Assembly: GCF_014650955.1 (NCBI RefSeq)
Contig: NZ_BMVY01000018.1
Coordinates: 62,001-126,000 of the forward strand
Length of the DNA stretch: 64,000 nucleotides
Direction: 5' to 3'
Source of the DNA: Streptomyces tauricus
Lineage (GTDB): Bacteria > Actinomycetota > Actinomycetes > Streptomycetales > Streptomycetaceae
In this document: one piece after another, positions 26,948 to 35,603 of the stretch
Layout: every line of letters begins with the position of its first letter
Numbering within the stretch: position 1 is the stretch's first letter
Notes under the pieces: generated by a model
Seen by the model: the letters and a program-made list of their open reading frames with translations, nothing else
What the model was told of the DNA's origin: nothing
Databases searched by the model: none
Made by a program: the position numbers and the translations under genes

Positions 26948-27294
26948 TGGCCTACGGCCGAGGGAACCTGGAGCCCGGCTGCGTGATCCACGGTGACCGC
27001 GGCAGCGAATACACCTCGACCCATTTTCGCGACCGAATAAGGGAGTTGGGACTACGGAACAGCTGCGGACGCACCGGCTCATGCTTCGACAACGCGGCCG
27101 CGGAGAGTTTCTGAGCCCTGCCCAAGGAAGAGATCGGCACCCGCATCTGGTCCGACCGGGCCGCCGCCCGCGCCGAAGTCTGCACCTTCACCGAGACCTT
27201 CCACAACCGCCGCCGCCTGCGCAAGCACACGACCTTCGGCCACCTCACCTCGGCCGAGACCAGGCAGCGGCATCGACACGCCCCCGCGGCATAA
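26948..27294 (+). mobile_element. IS3-family transposase (OrfB) 3' fragment with in-frame TGA
   Basis: The frame contains VIHGDRGSEYTSTHFRDRI and SCGRTGSCFDNAAAESF, the core of IS3-family integrase domains with DDE Asp and Glu. At the position where ESFWA is expected there is a TGA, after which LPKEEIGTRIWSDRAAARAE and FHNRRRLRKH continue to the normal end. The 5' half is missing. The copy is inactive. Confidence 0.75.
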
Positions 27295-27467
27295 CCGACG
27301 CGTGTCCAAGACCACGGGGAGACTTCATCGGGTGGGGCGACGCCCTCCTGGCCGAGTTGCTCCTCGACCGCACGGGACGCTTGACGGCAGCCCCGTACTC
27401 TCGCCTGTCCACCACCGAACCGCCGTCACGGTATGAACACTTCCGACCTCCTGACGTCGGCGGTCGC

Positions 27468-27473
27468 TACGAT
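27468..27473 (+). promoter_or_regulatory. possible -10 box for leaderless response-regulator transcript
   Basis: TACGAT lies 7 bases before GTG 27481. This spacing puts the transcription start at or next to the start codon, as in many leaderless Streptomyces mRNAs. No clear -35 hexamer is seen. Confidence 0.3.
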
Positions 27474-27480
27474 CTGCGGC

Positions 27481-28251
27481 GTGTGCGCAAACATTGTGGT
27501 CGCCGAAGACGACGCGAAGCAGGCCGAACTGGTGCGCCGTTACCTGGAGCACGAGGGTCACGCCGTCACGGTCGTCGAGGACGGCCGGACGGCTCTCGAG
27601 ACGGTCCGGCACCAGGAACCCGACCTGGTCGTTCTCGACGTGATGATGCCCGGGGCCGACGGTCTCGACGTCGTACGGATCCTGCGCGCCGAACGCCGGG
27701 AGGTGCCGGTGCTGATGCTGACGGCCCGCAGCACCGAGGACGATCTGCTGCTCGGCCTCGACCTCGGTGCCGACGACTACATGACCAAGCCGTTCAGTCC
27801 GCGTGAACTCACCGCCCGGGTAAGGACTTTGCTTCGCCGCAACCGGTGCGGCCCCGATCTGGCTCCGGCGACCGTACCCGTCCCCGCTCCCGCCTCGGAG
27901 CCCGAAGCGGCCCCGGACGACGAGGTGTTGACGGTCGGCGTGCTCAGGGTCGATCCCTTGAGGCACGAGGTGTCGGTCGCCGGGACGCCCGTCGAGTGCA
28001 CGCCCGGTGAGTTCCGTCTCCTCGCGGCGATGGCGGCCGAGCCCGACCGGGTCTTCACCAGGGCACGGCTTCTGGAAGAGCTGCACGGCTTCGACAAGTA
28101 CATCAGCGGCCGGACCGTCGACGTGCACGTCATGAACCTGCGCAAGAAGATCGAGCGCGTCCCACGACGGCCGGCCCGCCTCCTCACCGTCTTCGGCGTC
28201 GGCTACAAACTCACGGACCCCGCGAAGAGCGTGCGCCATGCGTCGTCCTGA
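27481..28251 (+). CDS. OmpR-family response regulator
   Basis: About 256 residues. The receiver domain has VAEDDAKQ, the phosphoacceptor Asp near residue 53 in DLVVLDVMMPG, and the Lys in DYMTKPFSPRE. A Pro/Ala-rich linker leads to a winged-helix DNA-binding domain (ECTPGEFRLLAAM, GRTVDVHVMNLRKKIE, GVGYKL). GTG 27481 is preferred because the receiver begins immediately after it and a -10-like box lies just upstream; ATG 27433 is an alternative. It overlaps the histidine kinase gene by 14 bases, so the two form a cognate pair. Likely targets include the downstream envelope genes. Confidence 0.9.
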   Translation: MCANIVVAEDDAKQAELVRRYLEHEGHAVTVVEDGRTALETVRHQEPDLVVLDVMMPGADGLDVVRILRAERREVPVLMLTARSTEDDLLLGLDLGADDYMTKPFSPRELTARVRTLLRRNRCGPDLAPATVPVPAPASEPEAAPDDEVLTVGVLRVDPLRHEVSVAGTPVECTPGEFRLLAAMAAEPDRVFTRARLLEELHGFDKYISGRTVDVHVMNLRKKIERVPRRPARLLTVFGVGYKLTDPAKSVRHASS

Positions 28252-30313
28252 CAGGGGAGGTGCGGCGGGGGCCGCCCGGCTGCCGCTGCGCAAGAGTCTG
28301 GCGGGGCGGCTGTTGACCGTGACGGCGCTGGTGGCCTCGTGCTCGGTCGCCGCGACCGCCTGGCTGGCCGTGCAGACGACCTCCGTCGCGATCCGCCAGG
28401 AGCAGGGGCAGAACCTCAAGTCCGACGCGAAGATCTACAACACCCTCCTCGGCTACGCGGCCACCCACCCCGACTGGGACGGCGTCGACACCACCGTGCG
28501 AGATCTGGCCCGGGAGTCCGGGCGCCGGATCGTGCTCACGACGCCGGGCCGACGCCCGTTCGTGGACTCGGCGAACTCGCGCTCAGCGGGCGGCGGTTCG
28601 TCCGACGATCTGCTCGCTCAACAGGCCTCGGCGGTCGTGGATCCACGCTCCGTCGACACCGTGCTGGTGCCCGACGCGGCCAAGGCCGGCGCCGACCGCG
28701 TCGATCCGCGGGCCGTGGGACCCTTCCGGCTGCCCGCGAAGGAACACGACGCACTGCGCAAGGCCGCCGTCGGGAGGGCGGAGTGCCTCAGCCGGATGGG
28801 TATCGCCGCCGACGTCGTCGAGAGCCCGGGCGGACGGCCCCGCGTCCAGTTCGTGAGCGACGAGACCGAGGGTGGGACCGACAGCGTCACCGACCGTGAC
28901 ATGGAGGCCAAGTGCTTTGCGTCCTACCCGGTCGGTCCCACCGCGACCGAGCGGAAGGCCCTGAGCGCCCTCAACCAACTGGCTGACGCCTGTCTGAAAC
29001 GACAGGGTCGCACCGCCGTGAAACTGAACCTGGACCTGTCCTGGGACCGGAGTTACGCATACGGGCGGGACGACGCGGTCTCCGGCGCCGAGGACGGCCT
29101 CAGCGATCGGGAGGCGAAGGCCCTGGCAGCCAAGAAGGCGCAGGACGCCGCGACGGCCGAACGCAAAGCGGCTGCCGGCGGCGCACTCGACTACGCCCCC
29201 GCCGAGATCCGCGACAGCGCGTACGACCGGGCCGTGGCCAGCTGTGTCGAAAGCGCCCGCCGGGAACAGCTCACGGGCTATGTCGCCGAGCCCGCACTCC
29301 TGTTCATCGAAGGCCCCGGTGCCGCCGGCGTGCCTGGCTTCGACCTCTCCCGCGCCAACACCGCACGCATCGCCGGTGTCACCGCTCTGGTCCTCGCCCT
29401 CACCGTCGGCGCCTCGGTGCTCGCCGGAGCCAGGCTCGTACGCCCGTTGCACGCGCTCACCGGCGCCGCCCAGCGCATGCGGGAGGGCCTGGACGCGACG
29501 CCGGTGCCCGTGCCCGTCGTCTCCGACAATGAGATCGGACGGCTGACGGCGGCCTTCAACGACATGGCCGCGCACCGGGCCCGCCTGGAGGAGCAGCGCA
29601 AGGTGATGGTCAGCGATGTCGCCCATGAGCTGCGAACGCCGCTGAGCAACATCCGGGGCTGGCTGGAGGCGGCCCACGACGGACTGGCCGTGCCGGACCC
29701 CGCGTTCGTCTCCTCGCTCCTGGAGGAGGCGGTGCAGCTCCAGCACCTCATCAACGACCTCCAGGACCTGGGCGCGGCCGACGCGGGCGCCCTGCGGCTC
29801 CACCGGAAGCCGGTACGGATCGACGAGCTGCTCGGCCAGGTCGCCGCCGCGCACCAGGGGTTGGCGGAGACGGCGGGCGTCACCCTCACGGTCCTGACAC
29901 CGCCGCCGGGCACCCCTCACCCGCCGCTCCTCGACGCCGACCCCGTACGGCTGCGGCAGACCGTCAGCAACCTGCTCTCCAACGCGGTGCGCCACACCCC
30001 GGCCGGCGGCACGGTGACCCTGCGCCGGTACGTCACCGACCCGGGGGACGAGCTGGCCGTGGAGGTGTCCGACACCGGCAGTGGCATTCCGGCGGGCGAC
30101 CTCCCGTACGTGTTCGACCGTTTCTGGCGGGCGGAGAAGTCCCGCAATCGCAGCACCGGCGGCAGCGGCCTCGGCCTGGCGATCGTCCTCAAGCTCGCCG
30201 AGGCCCACGGCGGCACGGTGGACGTGGCCAGCACGGAGGGGGAGGGGGCCACCTTCACCCTGCGGCTGCCGACAGCCGAGTCACGGAAGCCGCAGGGCCC
30301 CGGTCGACCCTGA
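28238..30313 (+). CDS. membrane sensor histidine kinase
   Basis: A 691-residue kinase with an N-terminal membrane helix (about residues 26-48), a long extracytoplasmic region of roughly 330 residues including several Cys, a second helix near 382-405, HAMP (LVRPLHALTGAAQRMREG), the H-box VAHELRTPLSN with the phosphorylated His near 462, and an ATPase domain with NLLSNAVRHTPAGG, DTGSGIPAGDL and GGSGLGLAIV. The extracytoplasmic sensor is unusually large and has a coiled, Ala/Lys-rich section. It partners with the response regulator just upstream, and the small envelope protein and sortase genes follow. Confidence 0.93.
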   Translation: MRRPDRGGAAGAARLPLRKSLAGRLLTVTALVASCSVAATAWLAVQTTSVAIRQEQGQNLKSDAKIYNTLLGYAATHPDWDGVDTTVRDLARESGRRIVLTTPGRRPFVDSANSRSAGGGSSDDLLAQQASAVVDPRSVDTVLVPDAAKAGADRVDPRAVGPFRLPAKEHDALRKAAVGRAECLSRMGIAADVVESPGGRPRVQFVSDETEGGTDSVTDRDMEAKCFASYPVGPTATERKALSALNQLADACLKRQGRTAVKLNLDLSWDRSYAYGRDDAVSGAEDGLSDREAKALAAKKAQDAATAERKAAAGGALDYAPAEIRDSAYDRAVASCVESARREQLTGYVAEPALLFIEGPGAAGVPGFDLSRANTARIAGVTALVLALTVGASVLAGARLVRPLHALTGAAQRMREGLDATPVPVPVVSDNEIGRLTAAFNDMAAHRARLEEQRKVMVSDVAHELRTPLSNIRGWLEAAHDGLAVPDPAFVSSLLEEAVQLQHLINDLQDLGAADAGALRLHRKPVRIDELLGQVAAAHQGLAETAGVTLTVLTPPPGTPHPPLLDADPVRLRQTVSNLLSNAVRHTPAGGTVTLRRYVTDPGDELAVEVSDTGSGIPAGDLPYVFDRFWRAEKSRNRSTGGSGLGLAIVLKLAEAHGGTVDVASTEGEGATFTLRLPTAESRKPQGPGRP

Positions 30314-30437
30314 TGGGATGACGACAGCGCTCTGACAGTTTCCTCACAAGTGGCCGTCAGGGTGAAGCCATGCCCGGAACCTGGTGCGGATCGGCAAACC
30401 AGGAACGACCAAGCCGGGCTGGAACTGGAGCCCTCAC

Positions 30438-30830
30438 ATGTCCCGCCGTCTCACCCTGCGCCCGCTGCGTATCGCTGTCCTGACCGGCGTCGCGGCCGGC
30501 GCGCTGCTCGTCCCGGCCACCGCGGCCTTCGCCAGCGATCCGACTCCGACGCCGGGCGCGACCGACTCGACCTCGGCCGACAAGGAGGCCCTGGCGAAGA
30601 AGAAGGCCGAGGATGCCAGGACGCTCAAGGAGGCCGAGGCCCGGAAGGCCGCTGAAGCCCGGAAGGCCGGAGGCAAGGACTACCCGCGTGGCGGTGTCGC
30701 CGCGGGAGAGGCCCCCGCCCAGGACGACAACACCGGCACGCTCATCGGTTCGGCCACCGGCGCGCTGCTGCTCGCGGGGGCCGGCACCTACGTACTGCGC
30801 CGCCGCACCACCGCCCGCCGCGAAGGCTGA
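30438..30830 (+). CDS. small secreted, C-terminally membrane-anchored protein
   Basis: A 130-residue protein with an N-terminal signal peptide (RIAVLTGVAAGALLVPATAA, then FASDPTPTP), a Lys/Ala/Glu-rich middle, a segment YPRGGVAAGEAPAQ, and a C-terminal hydrophobic stretch (GSATGALLLAGAGTYVL) followed by RRR. This is the layout of a sortase substrate, but no LPXTG-like motif is present. GGAG seven bases before ATG 30438 fixes the start. The class F sortase gene follows about 100 bases downstream. Confidence 0.8.
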   Translation: MSRRLTLRPLRIAVLTGVAAGALLVPATAAFASDPTPTPGATDSTSADKEALAKKKAEDARTLKEAEARKAAEARKAGGKDYPRGGVAAGEAPAQDDNTGTLIGSATGALLLAGAGTYVLRRRTTARREG

Positions 30831-30931
30831 CCCGGCAGCACGACCTCTCGTACGAAACGGTGGCGCCGCCCTTCACCAGGCGGCGCCCTGTGCGTTCCGG
30901 CGAACCCTCGCACCCTGTTCTGGAGCCCGAG

Positions 30932-31555
30932 TTGCCCCCTGCACACCGTCCGGCCCTGCCCCGGGCCCGCCTCGCGACCCTCACCCTGTTGACCCTCGTC
31001 ACCCTGCTCACCGGCTGTTCGTCCGGCCCCGACCCGACGGTCCGGGCCGCTCCGACCGCCCCCGCCGCCGCGTCGGGTGCTCCGAAGTCCGAGCGGCCTG
31101 CGGCCGACGCTCCGGCGGCCCCTGCCGAGGTGGCCGTTCCCTCCGTGGGGATCACCAGTTCGCTGATGGAGTTGGGCCTCAACACGGACCGGACGGTCCA
31201 GGTCCCGCCGGCCGAGGAGGGGATGACCGCGGGCTGGTACACGGGCGGTGCGGTGCCCGGTGAGATCGGCGCGGCCGTCATCATCGGCCACAACGACACC
31301 CGCTTCGGCGAGGCCGTCTTCCACGACCTGAAGAAGATCAAGGAGGGTGCGGACATCACCGTCACCGACAAGACGGGAAACACCGTCCACTTCACCGTCA
31401 CGGCCACGGAGAGCGTCGCCAAGAACGCCTTCCCGACGGAGAAGGTCTACGGGCCGACCCAGGAACGTGCTCTACGGCTCATCACGTGCGACGGCGACTT
31501 CGACGCGCAGGGGCACCCTGTCGACAACCTCATCGTGTACGCGACAGCGAGCTGA
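30932..31555 (+). CDS. class F sortase, predicted lipoprotein
   Basis: A 207-residue sortase-fold protein. Starting at TTG 30932 (GGAG six bases upstream) gives a short lipoprotein signal ending in LLTGCSSG, so the mature protein would be lipid-anchored. The catalytic His is in VIIGHNDTRFG and the Cys in LRLITCDGDFD; the core PSVGITSSLMELGL and HPVDNLIVYA are typical of actinobacterial class F sortases. The longer start GTG 30860 would bury the lipobox deeper. The neighbouring small envelope protein is a candidate substrate. Confidence 0.85.
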   Translation: MPPAHRPALPRARLATLTLLTLVTLLTGCSSGPDPTVRAAPTAPAAASGAPKSERPAADAPAAPAEVAVPSVGITSSLMELGLNTDRTVQVPPAEEGMTAGWYTGGAVPGEIGAAVIIGHNDTRFGEAVFHDLKKIKEGADITVTDKTGNTVHFTVTATESVAKNAFPTEKVYGPTQERALRLITCDGDFDAQGHPVDNLIVYATAS

Positions 31556-31666
31556 GCGCCGTAGGGCGTGTCCGTTTCGCTCTCTCGTCACGAGTGACGT
31601 CCGCAGCTCGATCGTCAGCGGCCGGTTCCAGGAGCGCGCCGCTGAACGGTCGGTACGCGTCAGCCA

Positions 31667-31722
31667 CGGCGCAGGCGAGAGCGGCGACTGCCTGGCGGCC
31701 GTCGCCGCTCTCGCCTGCGCCG
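31667..31722. terminator. 22-bp perfect inverted repeat, likely terminator
   Basis: Bases 31667-31688 are the exact reverse complement of 31701-31722, with a 12-base loop. The stem core is GAGAGCGGCGAC / GTCGCCGCTCTC. It lies 112 bases after the sortase stop, with no T-run, and probably terminates the sensor/sortase operon. The 300 bases around it hold no recognised gene. Confidence 0.5.
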
Positions 31723-31849
31723 CCAGCGAGCACCGCCGGGCGATGTGGATGCGTGGCGACGCCGTACTTGAGGAGCCGGCACGGAGCGGATCGAGGTCGT
31801 CGTCACTTCAAGGAAAGACCCAGCTCAGGATCGCCTACCCCTCATACTG

Positions 31850-32200
31850 ACCGCCGGGACGACCGGCGGGATCGTCTCGCTCACCGAAGAGCGGCACATG
31901 CATCGGATGCAACTCCGCTCGGATACGGTGCCGGCGGGCGGGATGACGCCACCGGCCGGATGCGTCACGGGCGACGTCGACGCCGACTTCCACCACCCGT
32001 TCGGGTTGCACCAGCGTGACGGCCAGCTTTCCGGGCTGCCCCACCTGGCGGAGAACGACCAGCCTGTCCACGGATGTTCGTGCCGCTCCGGGGCGAGCAG
32101 ACCGGCCACCGCGGCACCCGCTGTCCGGGCGAGACGGGCGGTGCGGCCGACGTAGTGACGACGGCCATCGGTGCCGTACCGACCCGAGCAGCAGCGTGTG
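31850..32200 (-). pseudogene. ATP-dependent DNA ligase, C-terminal fragment, frameshifted
   Basis: On the minus strand: HYVGRTARLARTAGAAVAGL, LLAPERHEHPWTGWSFSARW, then after a frameshift VTLVQPERVVEVGVDVARD, ASGRWRHPARRHRI and PLFGE. This is the OB-fold end of the same ligase family as the N-terminal fragments near 11.8 and 41.1 kb. No upstream catalytic part is present here. Confidence 0.65.
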
Positions 32201-32281
32201 AGGAGACGCCGGGCGGCCCCGGCGGCCGCCCCGCACCGTGCCTCACACCCCGCGCCCCGTGATGACGGCCTTCGGGCTCGG

Positions 32282-33238
32282 TCAGGGGACCAACAGTAGT
32301 TTCCCGGTGGTCGTACGTGACTCGATGTCTGCGTGGGCCCTCGCTGCATCGGCCAGCGGGTAGCGGCCGCCGATCCGGACGACCAGTTCGCCCCTCTCGA
32401 CGAGCGCGAACAGCTCGGCCGTGCGCGCCGCGAGTTCCTCGGGGGTGCGGATATGGTCCTCAGTCACGCCGTAGGTGAGGCGGGTGCTGCGGGGGATGTC
32501 GTTCATCGCGATGGTCGGTACGTCACCGATCAGCGGCCCGTAGAACACCATCGTGCCGTGCGTGCGCAGTACCTTCAGTGATGCGGCGAAAGTGGTCGCG
32601 CCCGCACCGTCGAACACCACGTGCACCCCCTCGCCGCCGGTCAGCTTGCGCACCGGCTCGACGAACGCGTCACCGGAGGAGACCAGGACGTGGTCGGCAC
32701 CCGCACCCGTGGCGTGCCTGGCCTTCTCCGGTCGCGACACCAGGCCGATCACGGTGCCGCCGCGGGCTTTGACGATCTGAGTGAGCATCATTCCGACCCC
32801 GCCGGCTGCCGCGTGCACGAGTGCGATTTCTCCCGCTCGCACCGGGTGGGACACGGTGGCGAAATGATGCGCGGTCAGGCCCTGCATGAGCACGGCCGCG
32901 GCCGTCTCGTCGTCAACGGCGTCGGGCACCGGGACGGCACCGCTCGCCGGGAGCACGATCTGCTCGGCATAACTGCCATGGCTATTGATCGTCAACCACG
33001 CGACACGATCACCCGGGGCGAACGCGTGCACGCCCTTGCCCGTCTCCGCCACCACGCCGACGCCTTCCGCGCCCGGCACCTCGGCCACCGCTTGTCTACG
33101 GATGGCGGTATCGAAGAAATTCACACCCGCCGCGCGGACGTCCACCAGGACTTCTCCCGGGCCCGGACGAGGTGCCGGCCGCTCGCGCAGCTCCAGCACC
33201 TCCGGTCCCCCTGCTTCCCTGACAACTATCGCTTTCAT
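32282..33238 (-). CDS. quinone oxidoreductase (zinc-independent MDR family)
   Basis: A 318-residue medium-chain dehydrogenase/reductase of the quinone oxidoreductase type: MKAIVVREAGGPEVLEL at the start, AAGVNFFDTAIRRQ, the NADPH site HAAAGGVGMMLTQIVKARGG, and TTTGKLLLVP at the end. The structural zinc Cys residues are absent, as expected for this subgroup. It reduces quinones or enones with NADPH. ATG 33238 is the family start. It is divergent from a TetR gene, with a palindromic operator between them, so it is probably induced by an electrophile. Confidence 0.9.
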   Translation of the reverse strand: MKAIVVREAGGPEVLELRERPAPRPGPGEVLVDVRAAGVNFFDTAIRRQAVAEVPGAEGVGVVAETGKGVHAFAPGDRVAWLTINSHGSYAEQIVLPASGAVPVPDAVDDETAAAVLMQGLTAHHFATVSHPVRAGEIALVHAAAGGVGMMLTQIVKARGGTVIGLVSRPEKARHATGAGADHVLVSSGDAFVEPVRKLTGGEGVHVVFDGAGATTFAASLKVLRTHGTMVFYGPLIGDVPTIAMNDIPRSTRLTYGVTEDHIRTPEELAARTAELFALVERGELVVRIGGRYPLADAARAHADIESRTTTGKLLLVP

Positions 33239-33263
33239 GGGGCCGAAGGTAGGTTCCAGAAAT

Positions 33264-33279
33264 TGTACCTGCAAGTACA
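33264..33279. promoter_or_regulatory. palindromic operator between quinone oxidoreductase and TetR genes
   Basis: TGTACCTGCAAGTACA is a 16-base near-palindrome (14 of 16 positions symmetric) in the 47-base divergent intergenic region, 7 bases before the TetR start. Its placement fits autoregulation plus repression of the oxidoreductase. Confidence 0.6.
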
Positions 33280-33285
33280 CTTTGC

Positions 33286-33870
33286 GTGGTGACCACGAAA
33301 AAAGGCGCCGCGACCCGCCTGCGTATCGTCGAAGCCGCCGCAGCCGAGATCCGCGAACGCGGCACGAACGCCACCACCCTTGACGACGTGGGCCGGCGCA
33401 GCGGCACCGGCAAGGGGCAAATGTTCTATTACTTCCCCGAGGGTCGGGAACAGCTTCTGCTCGCGGTCGCCGAACTTGAAGCCGAGCGCGTCTTCGACGA
33501 CCAGGAGCCGTACCTGAGCGAACTCACTTCTCGCGCGGCCTGGGAAGCGTGGCGCGACCTGATTGTCGAGCGCTACCGCGACCAAGGGCTGCACTGCCCG
33601 CTCGGGGTGCTGATCGCCGATGTAGGCCGGTACAGCCCGGCCGCGAGGGCCGTCACGGCGCAACTGGTGCGACGGTGGCAGGAGTGCGTCCGAACCGGTA
33701 TCGAGGTCACGCAAGCGGCCGGCGAGGCCGACCCAGGCCTCGACGCCGACCGCACGGCCGCGGCTGTGATCGCTACGGTCCAGGGCGGTGTCACCGTCCT
33801 GCTCTCCACAGGTTCCGCGGAACATCTGGAGGCCGGGTTGAACCTCTGCCTCGACCGCCTGCTGTTGTGA
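33286..33870 (+). CDS. TetR-family transcriptional regulator
   Basis: A 194-residue regulator with an N-terminal TetR helix-turn-helix (RLRIVEAAAAEIRERGTNAT, then DVGRRSGTGKGQMFYYF) and a C-terminal ligand-binding domain (CPLGVLIADVG; ATVQGGVTVLL). Start is GTG 33286 or the adjacent GTG 33289. It faces the quinone oxidoreductase gene with a palindrome in between, so it likely represses that gene and itself. The ligand is unknown. Confidence 0.88.
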   Translation: MVTTKKGAATRLRIVEAAAAEIRERGTNATTLDDVGRRSGTGKGQMFYYFPEGREQLLLAVAELEAERVFDDQEPYLSELTSRAAWEAWRDLIVERYRDQGLHCPLGVLIADVGRYSPAARAVTAQLVRRWQECVRTGIEVTQAAGEADPGLDADRTAAAVIATVQGGVTVLLSTGSAEHLEAGLNLCLDRLLL

Positions 33871-34077
33871 ACGCACGCTGACCGCCAGCGCGGAGGTCGC
33901 GCCCGCCAGAACCGCGCACGCGGTCAGCGCGAGCACGGCAACCAGAGCGTGCCGAGACCGAGGGCACCACGGTCACCGCGCTCATCACCGAGCATGCGCT
34001 CAATGCGGTCCGTTCCCCCCCGACGGGACGGTGTCGCGGAGGTCTTCCGTTCGTTTGTCGCCGATCACGCGGCCGCG

Positions 34078-34141
34078 TTCGACACGGCCTTCCCGGATGA
34101 TGCGCCGGCCCTGCCCGGCTGTCGGTGGAGGCCGTGTCGAA
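34078..34141. repeat. 13-bp inverted repeat next to the EthD gene end
   Basis: TTCGACACGGCCT at 34078-34090 is the reverse complement of 34129-34141, with a 38-base spacer. It lies just past the EthD stop in a region with no gene and could be a weak terminator or IS scar. Confidence 0.3.
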
Positions 34142-34156
34142 GCCGGTGCCGGGCCC

Positions 34157-34495
34157 TCAGCCGACGACGACCTCCTCTTCGCAGATGATGCGTCCAAAGC
34201 TGTGCAGGTCGATGAAGTTCTCGTGGTCCGGGTCGACGGTCTTGAGGAAGTTCTCGCAGAAGTAGAACGCGTTGAGGTCGTCCATCGTGTCGAACCATGT
34301 CTCGACCACCGAGTCGTAGTCCGGTTCGGGACAGTTCGGCGCGGGGACGGGATACGACACCACGAAGCGGCGGATGCACTGCTTTGCCTCGGGGATGGAC
34401 GTGAGGAGCGGCCTGTGGATGTTCCGCTGGTAGTGGGTGAACTCGTCATGAGTCATGCCCTCGCGACGCTTCAACGTGATGACCATTTTGATCAT
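34157..34495 (-). CDS. EthD-domain protein
   Basis: A 112-residue ferredoxin-like-fold protein: MVITLKRREGMTHDEFTHYQ, then VVETWFDTMDDLNAFYF. This is the EthD family, whose members occur with degradation or polyketide-type oxidation pathways and usually act as small dimeric barrels. ATG 34495 is preceded by GGACAGG. It stands between a TetR gene and an XRE regulator, with no pathway genes adjoining, so the role is open. Confidence 0.75.
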   Translation of the reverse strand: MIKMVITLKRREGMTHDEFTHYQRNIHRPLLTSIPEAKQCIRRFVVSYPVPAPNCPEPDYDSVVETWFDTMDDLNAFYFCENFLKTVDPDHENFIDLHSFGRIICEEEVVVG

Positions 34496-34543
34496 GATGC
34501 CTGTCCGTTGCTGTTCGATAAGTGAAGATTCGCCGGACCGATA

Positions 34544-34667
34544 TCACCAGCCAGGGAATGCGCTGATACGCGCGCCGCGCGCCGTGACCAGTGGGATGCA
34601 CACGACCGTTGATGTCAGGCTCCCGGCGGCGGGGACTGCGGTATCGGTGATCTGTGCGTTGTCCATG
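34544..34667 (-). pseudogene. short N-terminal fragment of a lost gene divergent from the XRE regulator
   Basis: A 40-codon frame starting MDNAQITDTAVPAAGSL faces away from the XRE gene and ends at 34544. Its position relative to the operator suggests it is the stub of the regulator's former target. The family cannot be identified. Confidence 0.3.
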
Positions 34668-34687
34668 GCAGCAAGCCTGCGTCCGGT

Positions 34688-34732
34688 CGTGGAGCCGATC
34701 CAGGCACCGGCGGTACCTGGATCGGCTCCACG
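34688..34732. promoter_or_regulatory. 17-bp perfect inverted repeat, operator of the XRE regulator
   Basis: CGTGGAGCCGATCCAGG at 34688-34704 is repeated exactly in inverse at 34716-34732 across an 11-base loop. It lies 20 bases before the XRE start and just before the divergent stub. This perfect dyad is most likely the regulator's own binding site. Confidence 0.55.
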
Positions 34733-34751
34733 GCGGGACGCACACTGAGGT

Positions 34752-35603
34752 ATGGACAGACGGGAGCTGGCCGGCTTTCTGCGTGGCAGGCGCGAGCGCA
34801 TCACCCCTGCCGACGTGGGTCTGCCCGCCCGGCCGCGTCGGCGCACACCAGGGCTGCGCCGCGAGGAGGTGGCGCAGCTGGCGTTCATCTCGACGGAGTA
34901 CTACACGCGTCTTGAGCAGGCCCGCGGCCCGCGCCCCTCACGCGAGGTACTCGCCGGCCTGGCCCGGGCCCTGCGCCTGTCGAATGCCGAGCGGGACCAC
35001 CTGCACCACCTCGCCGGCGCGCCGTCCGGTTCGCCGGCCGGGCCCTCACGCGAAGTGCCGCTCAGCATCCTCGACCTGCTGCGGCGGCTGCCGCACACCG
35101 CGGCGATCGTACTCTCCGTGACCTACGAGGTGATCGCCTGGAACGATCTGGCCACCGCCCTCCTGGAGGACTTCTCCCCCCTGCCCCGGCGCGAGCGCAA
35201 CCTCCTGCGCCGTGCCTACCTCGCACCGCCCTCGCGTGAGCGGCCGCTGTACGACCCGTTCGACGCGGAAGCGTTCGCCCGCGCCGCGGCCCGGCGCCTG
35301 CGTGCCGCCGCCGCCCGCTGCCCTGACGACGGCGAGGTGGCCACGCTGGTGGGGGACCTCCTGTCCGGCAGCGCGGAGTTCGCCCGCCTGTGGGCCGCGC
35401 ACGACGTGCACCCCGAGCCCACCCTGCTCAAAACCGTCAACCACCCGCTGATCGGCCCCATCACCCTCAGCTGCACCTTCCTCGACATCCCCGACCAGGA
35501 CCAGCAGATCGTGCTCTACACGGTCGAGCCCGGCTCTCCCGCAGAGCAGGCACTACGGCTGCTGTCGGTCATCGGAACACAGCGTATGGACATACCCGGC
35601 TGA
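34752..35603 (+). CDS. XRE-family regulator with MmyB-like ligand-binding domain
   Basis: A 283-residue protein. The N-terminal helix-turn-helix includes TPGLRREEVAQLAFISTEYY and TRLEQARGPRPSREVLAGL; the C-terminal half is the MmyB-like PAS-type domain (AAIVLSVTYEVIAWNDLATAL, HPLIGPITLSC). This widespread Streptomyces group often regulates a divergent oxidoreductase. Here only a stub remains on the divergent side, so the regulator may now have no local target. The perfect inverted repeat just upstream is its likely operator. Confidence 0.88.
   Translation: MDRRELAGFLRGRRERITPADVGLPARPRRRTPGLRREEVAQLAFISTEYYTRLEQARGPRPSREVLAGLARALRLSNAERDHLHHLAGAPSGSPAGPSREVPLSILDLLRRLPHTAAIVLSVTYEVIAWNDLATALLEDFSPLPRRERNLLRRAYLAPPSRERPLYDPFDAEAFARAAARRLRAAAARCPDDGEVATLVGDLLSGSAEFARLWAAHDVHPEPTLLKTVNHPLIGPITLSCTFLDIPDQDQQIVLYTVEPGSPAEQALRLLSVIGTQRMDIPG

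Noticed and set aside
26948..27294. Active IS3 element with programmed TGA readthrough
   Set aside because: The 5' half of the transposase and both inverted repeats are missing, so it is a dead fragment.
28583..30208. 541-codon minus-strand frame opposite the histidine kinase
   Set aside because: Shadow of the kinase gene; composition dominated by Gly/Arg/Val and no recognisable motif.
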